Shown here: positions 37,378-44,518 of the stretch, in pieces
How positions within the stretch are numbered: the stretch's first letter is position 1
How the letters are laid out: each line of letters starts with the position of its first letter
NCBI RefSeq assembly: GCF_900111485.1
Contig: NZ_FOIC01000011.1
Span: forward strand, 1-64,000
Direction of reading: 5' to 3'
Origin: Natrinema hispanicum
Lineage (GTDB): Archaea > Halobacteriota > Halobacteria > Halobacteriales > Natrialbaceae
DNA: 64,000 nucleotides
Notes under the pieces: generated by a model
Database searches by the model: none
Seen by the model: the letters and a program-made list of their open reading frames with translations, nothing else
Told to the model about the DNA's origin: nothing
Translations under genes and position numbers: made by a program

Positions 37378-38397
37378 ATGCCACCGGCCATCGAGACTGT
37401 CGATCTCGTTAAAGAGTACGGAGAGCTACGCGCCCTCCAGGAACTGTCGCTGACCGTCGAGGAAGGCGAGTTCTTCGGCCTGCTCGGTCCGAACGGTGCA
37501 GGGAAAACGACGTTTATCAACACGCTGGTCGGACTGGTTCGCAAGACCGGCGGCGAGGCACGCGTTTTCGGCTACGACGTCGAAGACGACTACCAGCAAG
37601 CCCGCGACGCGATCGGGGTTGCCCCACAGGAGTTCAACGTCGACCGGTTTTTTCCGATCCGCGAAGTCTTAGAGCACAAAGCCGGCTATCACGGCGTTCC
37701 CGCAGACGAGGCCGCCGAACGGGCCGACGAAGTGCTCAAACGCGTCGGGATCTACGACAAGCGAAACGAGCGCTTCGACTGGCTCTCTGGCGGGATGAAA
37801 CGACGCCTGTTGCTCGCTCGAGCCCTCGTTACCGACCCCGATCTGCTGATTCTCGACGAGCCGACTGCTGGCGTCGACGTCCAGCTTCGCCACGACCTCT
37901 GGGAGCTCGTGACCGAACTCAACGAGGAGGGGACGACGATTCTCCTGACCACCCACTACATCGAGGAGGCTGAACGCCTCTGCGATCGCGTCGCGATCAT
38001 GAACGAGGGGCGGAAAGTGACCGTCGCGACCCCGGACGAACTGAAAGGACGCGGAACCGACACGATCGCCGTCGGCCTCGAGTCCACGCCAGCCAGTGCA
38101 CCCGAACTCGGCCCCTACGCACACGAGACGACGCTTTCCGGGGACCGACTCGAGGTCCGTGTCGACGACGGCGGCTCGATCGCCCCGCGCTTGCTCAACG
38201 ACCTCGAAGCACGAGGCTACGAGATCGCCGACCTCGAGATCAGCCGGACCTCGCTCGAGGAGATCTTCGTCGACCTGACCGAGCGCGAGGACCGCTCTGT
38301 GACCCGCTCGACGGCCGAGAGTGCGAGCGACGGTGACGAGTCCGAAACGAGCGAGACGGATACCCCGCCGAAGCGAGAACAGGAGGGAGTCGCCTGA
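37378..38397 (+). CDS. ABC transporter ATP-binding protein (ABC-2 type)
   Basis: A 339-residue ATPase of the drug/antibiotic (DrrA-like) exporter class. Walker A GPNGAGKTT (residues 36-44), signature LSGGMKRRLLLARAL (near 138), Walker B LLILDEPTAGVD (near 160) and the switch His in TTHYIEE are present, with a C-terminal EEIFVDLTERED extension. Codon use is the normal GC-rich type. The stop overlaps the ATG of a decayed permease remnant (TGATG); an intact but compositionally different permease follows 142 nt later. Confidence 0.94.
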   Translation: MPPAIETVDLVKEYGELRALQELSLTVEEGEFFGLLGPNGAGKTTFINTLVGLVRKTGGEARVFGYDVEDDYQQARDAIGVAPQEFNVDRFFPIREVLEHKAGYHGVPADEAAERADEVLKRVGIYDKRNERFDWLSGGMKRRLLLARALVTDPDLLILDEPTAGVDVQLRHDLWELVTELNEEGTTILLTTHYIEEAERLCDRVAIMNEGRKVTVATPDELKGRGTDTIAVGLESTPASAPELGPYAHETTLSGDRLEVRVDDGGSIAPRLLNDLEARGYEIADLEISRTSLEEIFVDLTEREDRSVTRSTAESASDGDESETSETDTPPKREQEGVA

Positions 38398-38513
38398 TGT
38401 CCGCGATCGGCTTCCGCGTGCCCTTCCGACGCGAGGTGTTCGAACGACCTCGAGAACGCTGTGTTCTCGATCTGCCACGGTCGCTGGAACAGTGTGTTAG
38501 AAAACAAAACAGT
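38397..38513 (+). pseudogene. 5' and internal remnant of the original ABC-2 permease
   Basis: Starts with an ATG overlapping the ATPase stop and reads MSAIGFRVPFRREV, the usual permease start (compare IRREVLRFVRR in the intact gene). It then jumps, with a frame change, to NDLENAVFSICHGRWNS, matching SNAFENASFSIFHGRWNE of the intact permease. About 75 codons between the two segments are missing. The base composition is GC-rich like the host genes, so this is the native permease in decay. Confidence 0.75.
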
Positions 38514-38539
38514 CAAGGTTTCTTCAACGGTGAGCAAGC

Positions 38540-39307
38540 ATGAGCGTTGCCAGTAGACAGCTACAGTCGTTAATCAGACGCGAAGTACTCCGATTCGTTA
38601 GACGTCCGTACAACACGTTCCTCCCCCCATTGATAACAAACGTGCTCTACTTCTCCGTCTTTGGGGTGATCCTCGGAAGTAGAATCGGGACGATCAGTGA
38701 TGTGACCTATATCCAGTTCGTTTTGCCCGGTCTGGTCGTACTGGGTGCTATATCGAATGCCTTCGAGAACGCGTCGTTCAGCATTTTCCACGGGCGGTGG
38801 AACGAGTACATCCACGAAGTCATAACATCACCCCTGTCACACAGCTATACCGTTGCCGGATACGTGCTAGCGAGCGCACTTCGCGGCTTCATCATTGGTG
38901 GTCTGATAATCGGTGTTGGCTTCCTCTTTACGTCAATTCCGTTCGCTCACCCGCTCTACCTGGTTAGTTTCGGTGTCATAACGACGACCCTCTTTGCCGG
39001 GCTTGGCGTTATCGGTGGGCTGATCGCAGAAGACTTTGACCATCTGACGGTCATGAACCAATTCCTGCTCCGGCCGCTGGTGTTCTTTGGAGGAGTGTTC
39101 TATTCATTAGACCAGCTCGACGGGCTGGCCTACACCGCCTCACTGCTCAACCCAATGGTCTACATGGTCAACGGAGTCCGATACGGAATGCTGGGAATGA
39201 GTGAGATAAACCCGAATACGTCTCTCGTCGTGCTTACAGCTGCGACTATCGTCGTCCTTTTTGTCAATCTAGTACTATTCAAGCGAGGGTTTGGAATTAC
39301 TGATTAG
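38540..39307 (+). CDS. ABC-2 type transporter permease
   Basis: A 255-residue membrane protein with six hydrophobic helices: LITNVLYFSVFGVILGS, FVLPGLVVLGAISNA, AGYVLASALRGFIIGG, LVSFGVITTTLFAGLG, LRPLVFFGGVFYSL and a final VVLTAATIVVLFVNLVLFK. It pairs with the upstream ATPase as an exporter. It uses AT-rich codons (ATA, ACA, TTA) far more than its neighbours and is bracketed by fragments of an older permease, so it was probably acquired by recombination and replaced the native gene. The substrate is unknown. Confidence 0.9.
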   Translation: MSVASRQLQSLIRREVLRFVRRPYNTFLPPLITNVLYFSVFGVILGSRIGTISDVTYIQFVLPGLVVLGAISNAFENASFSIFHGRWNEYIHEVITSPLSHSYTVAGYVLASALRGFIIGGLIIGVGFLFTSIPFAHPLYLVSFGVITTTLFAGLGVIGGLIAEDFDHLTVMNQFLLRPLVFFGGVFYSLDQLDGLAYTASLLNPMVYMVNGVRYGMLGMSEINPNTSLVVLTAATIVVLFVNLVLFKRGFGITD

Positions 39308-39358
39308 CAAAATCGTCTCCGCTGCGGCCGTGATACGTAGACAACACCCGCTTTGAAT

Positions 39359-39656
39359 GTCCACACAGTCACGGCGATCTCCGTCGAGCAGCCACGGTCT
39401 CTACTCGTCACGCTGGTCTTCTTCGGCGCGGTGTTTTACTGCCTCGAGACGCTGCTAGGGAACTGATAGCAGAGTTTACTGTTGAACCCCCTGGTGTTGA
39501 TCGTCGCAGCGTCCGAGATGGCTTCCTCGACGACTCGGATCTAGTTCGGGTCCTGCCGGCGAGCGATGAGAGGGTCGTCCCGTTGTTGTCGCTCGCCGCG
39601 CTCACCGTCGTCGTGGGAATCGACATCTAGCTGTTCAGGACCGACCACAGATTGAA
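39359..39656 (+). pseudogene. 3' remnant of the original ABC-2 permease
   Basis: Reads LVTLVFFGAVFYCLETL then a stop, matching LRPLVFFGGVFYSLDQL of the intact permease; then LLNPLVLIV, matching SLLNPMVYMV; then, in another frame, VRDGFLDDSDL and LLSLAALTVVVGIDI ending LFRTDHRLKS, matching VRYGMLGMSEI and the last helix. At least two frame breaks and two stops show decay. It is GC-rich like host genes and lies 50-350 bp after the intact permease. Confidence 0.75.
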
Positions 39657-39719
39657 AAGTTGACAGCTGGTGCGGAATGGAACGTAACCATTTTGACTGC
39701 CATTGCGCCTGTGTCTCAT

Positions 39720-40421
39720 ATGGGCACGGATCAAGACGTCCTCGAAGACTTGCTCGCCGGCAACCAGCGCCACGTCGCCGGCCTCGCCGACGACCACTTC
39801 GCCGACGTACAGGACGGGCAACAGCCTGCCGTCGTCTCGATTTGCTGTTCGGACTCACGTGTCCCACAGGTCGATATGTGGGACGCTGACGAGCCCGGGA
39901 CAGTCTTTACACCCAGCAACATCGGCAATCAGGTCTGGGACGAGGTCGACGGCGACCAGATCGTCAACGGCGGGCTGCTGTACCCGATCGCACACGCCGG
40001 CACCGAGGTCGCAGCCGTCGTCGGCCACACCGGCTGTGGGGCCGTCACCGCCGCCTACAACGTTGCGACCGGTGGCGACATGCCCGGCCCGCAGGGGGTC
40101 GACAAATGGGTCGACCTGCTCGTGCCGGTCGTCGAGGAGGCCATCGAGAGCGGGCAGGTCGACACCGATGCGGACGACGAGACGGTCATCAACCAACTCG
40201 TCGAGTACAACGTCGACACACAGGTCCAGTTCCTGCGCGAGGCCGCGGACGTCCCCGACGACGTCGCCGTCTACGGCTTCGTCTACGACTTCCAGGGAAT
40301 CTACGGCGACGAAGGCGGCCGCACGTATCTCGTCAACTACGACGGCGAGACCGAGACGGACGCGATCGCCGAGCAGATCCCCGACGAGTACGCCGACGCG
40401 GTTCGTCGGCTGCTCGCGTAA
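39720..40421 (+). CDS. Beta-class carbonic anhydrase
   Basis: A 233-residue zinc enzyme that interconverts CO2 and bicarbonate. Zinc ligands and the catalytic dyad are seen in ICCSDSRVPQ (Cys, Asp, Arg near residues 42-46) and VVGHTGCGAVTAAY (His and Cys near 101-104). The LVEYNVDTQVQFLRE and GFVYDFQGIYGDEG segments are typical of the family C-terminus. The start at 39720 follows directly on the permease remnant. Confidence 0.94.
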   Translation: MGTDQDVLEDLLAGNQRHVAGLADDHFADVQDGQQPAVVSICCSDSRVPQVDMWDADEPGTVFTPSNIGNQVWDEVDGDQIVNGGLLYPIAHAGTEVAAVVGHTGCGAVTAAYNVATGGDMPGPQGVDKWVDLLVPVVEEAIESGQVDTDADDETVINQLVEYNVDTQVQFLREAADVPDDVAVYGFVYDFQGIYGDEGGRTYLVNYDGETETDAIAEQIPDEYADAVRRLLA

Positions 40422-40514
40422 GCAGGCATCACAGCGGGCGACGACACCACACTTCGGCGTCCTCCTGAACCGAGCGTCGGTACCGTTTTGCTGATCGCGT
40501 CGAAATGACACCAC

Positions 40515-40733
40515 ATGCGACAGTATCTCGAGTCCGATCTCGGCTTCTACTACGCCGTTGGTATCTTCGTCATCGCAGTATTCGTCTTAGGAATGGCGGC
40601 GGTTGCCATTATCGACCCCGACGGCGTGGGTACTGTCGAACTCATTGGGCTCGCGGGCGGGTTTTTCGTGTTTATGCTGGTGTATTTCATCTCAGTCTCA
40701 GTACAGCGACTCGAGGACGGCGAGAACGTCTGA
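40515..40733 (+). CDS. Small two-helix membrane protein
   Basis: A 72-residue protein with helices at about residues 11-35 and 42-63 separated by a short acidic loop (DPDGVGTVE) and ending in a hydrophilic VQRLEDGENV tail. I do not recognise a family with a known role. The TGA stop codon is the start of a TGAGACAG block that resembles the repeat end seen elsewhere. Confidence 0.75.
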   Translation: MRQYLESDLGFYYAVGIFVIAVFVLGMAAVAIIDPDGVGTVELIGLAGGFFVFMLVYFISVSVQRLEDGENV

Positions 40734-40830
40734 GACAGCCTCCTGTCACAGGGTCCCTGACACACCAGAACGGTAAATCGCAGGCCCATCAGCACTGACC
40801 GACAGCAGTCGGTATCAACGGTTGAAAATC
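40731..40830 (+). repeat. TGAGACGG-family element, degenerate copy
   Basis: TGAGACAGCCTCCTGTCAC resembles the family head TGAGACGGACTCCTGTCAG, and its TGA is the stop codon of the preceding gene. The core GGTGGGACC is not recognisable; a GACCGACAGCAGTCGGTA block near the end recalls the family tail. Weak but consistent in position. Confidence 0.35.
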
Positions 40831-40891
40831 GGCGAAACTCGACCAAGTGGCCCTGCAACAACCAATTTCGAGAAGTGATCCGATTCGGTGG

Positions 40892-40898
40892 GTTTATC
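40892..40898 (+). promoter_or_regulatory. TATA-like box of the cold shock gene
   Basis: GTTTATC, 28-34 nt before the ATG at 40926, fits a leaderless promoter. Confidence 0.4.
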
Positions 40899-40925
40899 AG
40901 TCCCCGGGCGTTCTCTTTAGAAGCA

Positions 40926-41120
40926 ATGGCGAAAGGAACCGTTGATTTCTTCAACGACACTGGCGGCTACGGATTCATCGAGACTGAGGACGCGGACGAC
41001 GACGTTTTCTTCCACATGGAAGACATCGGCGGCCCGGACCTGGAAGAAGGTCAGGAACTCGAGTTCGACATCGAGCAGGCCCCTAAGGGCCCGCGCGCGA
41101 CGAACGTCGAGCGCCTGTAA
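40926..41120 (+). CDS. cspA: Cold shock domain protein
   Basis: A 64-residue single cold-shock domain that binds single-stranded nucleic acid. RNP1-like GGYGFIETED and RNP2-like DDVFFHMED motifs are intact, and the C-terminal GPRATNVERL is standard. The ATG at 40926 gives MAKGTVDFFNDTGGYGF. Haloarchaeal versions are acidic, as here; they act as RNA chaperones. Confidence 0.96.
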   Translation: MAKGTVDFFNDTGGYGFIETEDADDDVFFHMEDIGGPDLEEGQELEFDIEQAPKGPRATNVERL

Positions 41121-41266
41121 GGCGGAATTCGTACGGTATCGACTCTTGACTGCAGTATTTTACACCGCTGAGCGACAGCGCCGTCGTCGGTGACGACATA
41201 CCACGAATGACCCATAGCAGTTAGTGTATCGACATGATAATGTGAGAGACCAACAAACAGTCGTCT

Positions 41267-41392
41267 ATGACGATCCTGACGACGATGGGTCCCACCGAGT
41301 ACGCCATCCTGCTGTTCAACCTCGTCTTCCTGTGTGGAATCATCGGGGGCCTGTGGTATCTCCTCTCGCGGCTTCGACAGCTGGTGTCGTAA
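41267..41392 (+). CDS. Very small single-helix membrane protein
   Basis: A 41-codon frame from ATG to TAA. After MTILTTMGPTEY comes one strong hydrophobic helix (AILLFNLVFLCGIIGGLWYL) and a basic tail SRLRQLVS, which fits a type of small membrane protein with the positive-inside rule. It fills an otherwise empty gap between cspA and the cupin gene. No family recognised; short length makes it uncertain. Confidence 0.45.
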   Translation: MTILTTMGPTEYAILLFNLVFLCGIIGGLWYLLSRLRQLVS

Positions 41393-41443
41393 AACGCGGC
41401 CAGCGACCCGGACGATTTTGTGGCTCCGGCACCGACTCGCAGT

Positions 41444-41809
41444 ATGACCGAGCCAGTCCTGCGACGGAGCGACGAGATTGAGTACGACCCGGTCGATGCC
41501 GCCGACGGCCTCGAGAAAGGCGTCCTGATCAACGATGACCACGGCGCGCCTCACTTCGCGATCCGGCGGTTCGTCCTCGAGGCTGGCGGGGAGGTCCCAA
41601 AGCACACCAACGAGGTCGAACACGAACAGTACGTTCTCGCGGGCGCGTACACGGTGGGTATCGGCGACGAAACCTACGAGGTCGAAGCCGGCGACTCGTT
41701 GCTCATCCCCGCTGGGACGGTCCACTGGTACCGCAACGACGGCGACGAGCCGGGCGCGTTCATCTGTGCAGTTCCGCACGGCGACGACGAGATCGAGTTG
41801 CTCGAGTAA
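41444..41809 (+). CDS. Cupin domain protein
   Basis: A 121-residue single-domain cupin. Metal-binding positions are visible in the first motif (GGEVPKHTNEVEHEQYVLAG near residues 48-67) and the second (AGDSLLIPAGTVHWYRNDG near 82-100, with the final His). Such proteins may be dioxygenases, isomerases or storage-type sugar-binding proteins; no reaction can be assigned. The start at 41444 (MTEPVLRRSDEIEYDPVD) is preferred to 41420. Confidence 0.88.
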   Translation: MTEPVLRRSDEIEYDPVDAADGLEKGVLINDDHGAPHFAIRRFVLEAGGEVPKHTNEVEHEQYVLAGAYTVGIGDETYEVEAGDSLLIPAGTVHWYRNDGDEPGAFICAVPHGDDEIELLE

Positions 41810-42003
41810 CGCTGATCGTCCGCAGTCGCCAGTTCTGCTGCCGACGACGGGAATCACTGTCGCTGCCGGGTTCATGCAGGCACATTCCGGACGTATCCCA
41901 CCAGCCGGAAATCAGTAAGACGGTAGTCGAGAAGGCACGCAATCTCCGCAGCCGATGGCTGCGCTCGAAATCGGAGTCGAGAGATAACGACGCTTCGACG
42001 CGG

Positions 42004-44412
42004 CTATTGTGGGCTGGTCCAGTCGAATTCTCGAGACGGAGACGCCGGTTCATCCTCGTCGGCAGCGGTTGTGTCTCCATAGTCGTCGGTCGACGCGTCG
42101 TCCGGGACGGTCGAGTCGACCACGTAGTCGTCAGCAGCCGGGAGTTCGGCGTTTGGAGCCAGCGTTTCTGACTCGATCGCTTCGGGACCGGCCAGTTCGG
42201 CGTTTACCTCGAACGCCGACAGCGCGTCGGACAGTTCCCGTGCCTGCTCGGACAGCGACGTGGCGGTGTGTGAGACCGCGACGAGCGACGAGGTCTGTTC
42301 TTCGGCAGCCGCGGCGACCGTCTCCGCTTCGGCGCTGGTTTCCTCGCTGATCGCCGTGACGTCATCGGTCATCGTCACGATCCCCTGGGTCGCGCCGGCC
42401 TGCTGTTGGGTCGCCGCCGAAATCTCCTGAACCCCCTCGTTGGTCTCCTCGGCGAACGTCGAAATCTCCTCGAGCGAGGCGACCGTGGTTTCGACTGCGC
42501 TGCGGTGGTCGGCGATCCGCTCGTCGGTCTGTCGGACGACGGCTGCGACCTGGGCGGTCTGCTCGCTGACCTGCTCGAGGCGCGCTTCGATGTCGGTTGC
42601 GGCCTCCTGGGTGTCCGCGGCGAGGGACTTGACCTGTTCGGCGACCGCGGTAAACTGGGCGTCGTCCGAACTCGAGCGGGCGGCCTCGATGCTGGCGTTG
42701 AGCGCGAGCATGTTCGTCTCCCGGGTAACGTCGGCGATGAACTCGAGGAGGTCGTCGATCGCCGCGATCTCCTCTTCGAGGCGGGCGACTTCCGCGACGG
42801 CGTCGCTGGCCTCCTCCTCGATGGCGTTCATACCGGCGATCGCCCGCCGGGCCGACTCGCGAGCGTCGGCACTCGTCGTCGCGGTCTGCTCGGCCAGCGT
42901 CGCAACCTGCGAGGAGGTCGCCGCGATCTGCTGGGTGGTCGTCGAGAGTTCGTCGACTTCGTCGCTGATCGTCTCGAGGTGGTCGCTCTGGCGTTCGGCA
43001 CCGTCGGCGATCTGCTGGACCGAGGTCGTCACCTGTTCGGAGGCCGACCGGACCTCCACGACGCCGTCGGCCGTCGAGTCGGCGGCCTCGTCGACCGCGT
43101 CGGCGAATGCCCGCGTCGCAGCCACCGTTGCCTCGAGATCGTCCATCATGTCGTTGAACGCCGCCGCGACCGTCGCCATCGCCTCGCTGTCGGCGTCGAG
43201 ATCGAGACGTCGCGTCAGGTCGCCGTCGGCACAGGCACGCATCGTCGTCCCGTACTCGTCGGCCGTTTGCTCGAGTTGCCGGGAGAAGCGCTCGGATTCC
43301 GAGCGTTCCCGTTCGGCCTCTGCTCGGGCGGCTTCGGCCTCCTCGAGCCGGTCGCGCAGCGACTGGCGCATCTGATCGATCGATCGATGCAACTCGCCGA
43401 GTTCGTCCGAGCGGGGTGACTCGAGCGGGTCGTCGAGGTTCCCGTCCTCGATGGCCGCGGCCCGTTCTGAGAGGTCGCGCAGCGAGCGAGCCGTGTTCCG
43501 GCCGACCGTCGCACCGAGTACGAGCATGCCTCCGAAGGTAACCGCGAGCATCGCAAGGAGCCAGTTGGAGATCGTCGACTGGAGCGCGTAGGCATCGGCC
43601 GCTGGGACGCGGGTCGTCAGCGTCCACCCGTCGTGCTCGAGCGGGGCGTAGCCGACGACGGTCTCGCTGTCTGCTGATCCGGCATCGATCGACGTCGTCC
43701 CCGTGCCGTTCGCGACGGTTTCGGGCTCGAGTGCGTCGTCTTGCAACAGCAGCGATCGTTCCTCGGCGAGGACGATCGTCCCCGAGCGGTCGACGACGAC
43801 CACGTCGTCGTGGTCGTCGGCCCCGATCATATACCGGGACAGCGACTCGAGGTCGACGACCCCGACGACGACGTGGTCGGACTCGCCGGGGACGTCGCTG
43901 ACGGCGAGCATCGCCGGCCGGCCAGCCTCGGTTTCGAACGCCTCGGAGAAGACGACCTGGGAGTCGTCTTTCAGCACGGTCGAAAGCTGGGCGTCGACCG
44001 CTTCGGTGACGCGGCCGTCGTCGGTGATGACCGCGTTCGTGCCTGCGTTCGCGTGGATGGCACCCGTCTCGGCATCGACGTAGTACGCGCCTTCGAACGC
44101 GGTGCGATCGTTCATCCGGTGTAACGAGTCGCTGATCGCCACCCGGTCATCGCTGCGAAACGCCGACGAGCGGGGCAGCGAACTCAGATAGCGCTCGGTC
44201 GATCGAAACCAGATGTCGATTCGGTCGGCATCCGTTTCGGCGCTGGTGACGAGTTGTGACTCGACGTCCGACTCGAGTTCGTCACCAGTCTGTGCATATA
44301 TAGTGCCGCCGAACGCACCCACGATGAGGAGGATAACTGCGAGGGCAGCGAGAAAACGAAGCGCATAGCGGCGGCGAACAACCGGGATGTGCTCCCACGG
44401 ATTCAAACCCAT
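42004..44412 (-). CDS. Methyl-accepting chemotaxis transducer
   Basis: An 802-residue haloarchaeal transducer (Htr type). TM1 spans about residues 19-40, an extracellular sensory region of the dCache kind follows (about 41-280, with AYYVDAETGAIHANAGT and VVGVVDLESLSRYMIG), TM2 lies near 283-305, and then come HAMP segments and a long coiled coil. The signalling tip (FIADVTRETNMLALNASIEA) is near residue 560. An acidic tail follows. It signals to CheA/CheW; the ligand is unknown. It is divergent from the helicase gene, sharing a 106-bp promoter region. Confidence 0.94.
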   Translation of the reverse strand: MGLNPWEHIPVVRRRYALRFLAALAVILLIVGAFGGTIYAQTGDELESDVESQLVTSAETDADRIDIWFRSTERYLSSLPRSSAFRSDDRVAISDSLHRMNDRTAFEGAYYVDAETGAIHANAGTNAVITDDGRVTEAVDAQLSTVLKDDSQVVFSEAFETEAGRPAMLAVSDVPGESDHVVVGVVDLESLSRYMIGADDHDDVVVVDRSGTIVLAEERSLLLQDDALEPETVANGTGTTSIDAGSADSETVVGYAPLEHDGWTLTTRVPAADAYALQSTISNWLLAMLAVTFGGMLVLGATVGRNTARSLRDLSERAAAIEDGNLDDPLESPRSDELGELHRSIDQMRQSLRDRLEEAEAARAEAERERSESERFSRQLEQTADEYGTTMRACADGDLTRRLDLDADSEAMATVAAAFNDMMDDLEATVAATRAFADAVDEAADSTADGVVEVRSASEQVTTSVQQIADGAERQSDHLETISDEVDELSTTTQQIAATSSQVATLAEQTATTSADARESARRAIAGMNAIEEEASDAVAEVARLEEEIAAIDDLLEFIADVTRETNMLALNASIEAARSSSDDAQFTAVAEQVKSLAADTQEAATDIEARLEQVSEQTAQVAAVVRQTDERIADHRSAVETTVASLEEISTFAEETNEGVQEISAATQQQAGATQGIVTMTDDVTAISEETSAEAETVAAAAEEQTSSLVAVSHTATSLSEQARELSDALSAFEVNAELAGPEAIESETLAPNAELPAADDYVVDSTVPDDASTDDYGDTTAADEDEPASPSREFDWTSPQ

Positions 44413-44518
44413 ATGATGATGGGACTCGACGCACCCGGTATGTAACTCGCTAAGAGTTATATGTAGTGCTATAGATCACTCGTGGGTCATATACAGTAGC
44501 CGTCGTCGGAGTTCGAGA
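44413..44518. promoter_or_regulatory. Divergent promoter region, transducer and helicase
   Basis: Short AT-rich spacer. On the plus strand CATATAC (44489-44495) lies 24-30 nt before the helicase TTG start. On the minus strand TTACATACC (44438-44446) lies 26-34 nt before the transducer ATG. Both fit leaderless messages, so the two promoters are back to back. Confidence 0.5.

Noticed and set aside
41051-41875. A 274-codon minus-strand frame opposite cspA and the cupin gene
   Set aside because: Both opposite genes have clear domain motifs, so this is a shadow.
42406-43419. Plus-strand frame of 337 codons opposite the chemotaxis transducer
   Set aside because: The transducer's signalling tip identifies the real strand.
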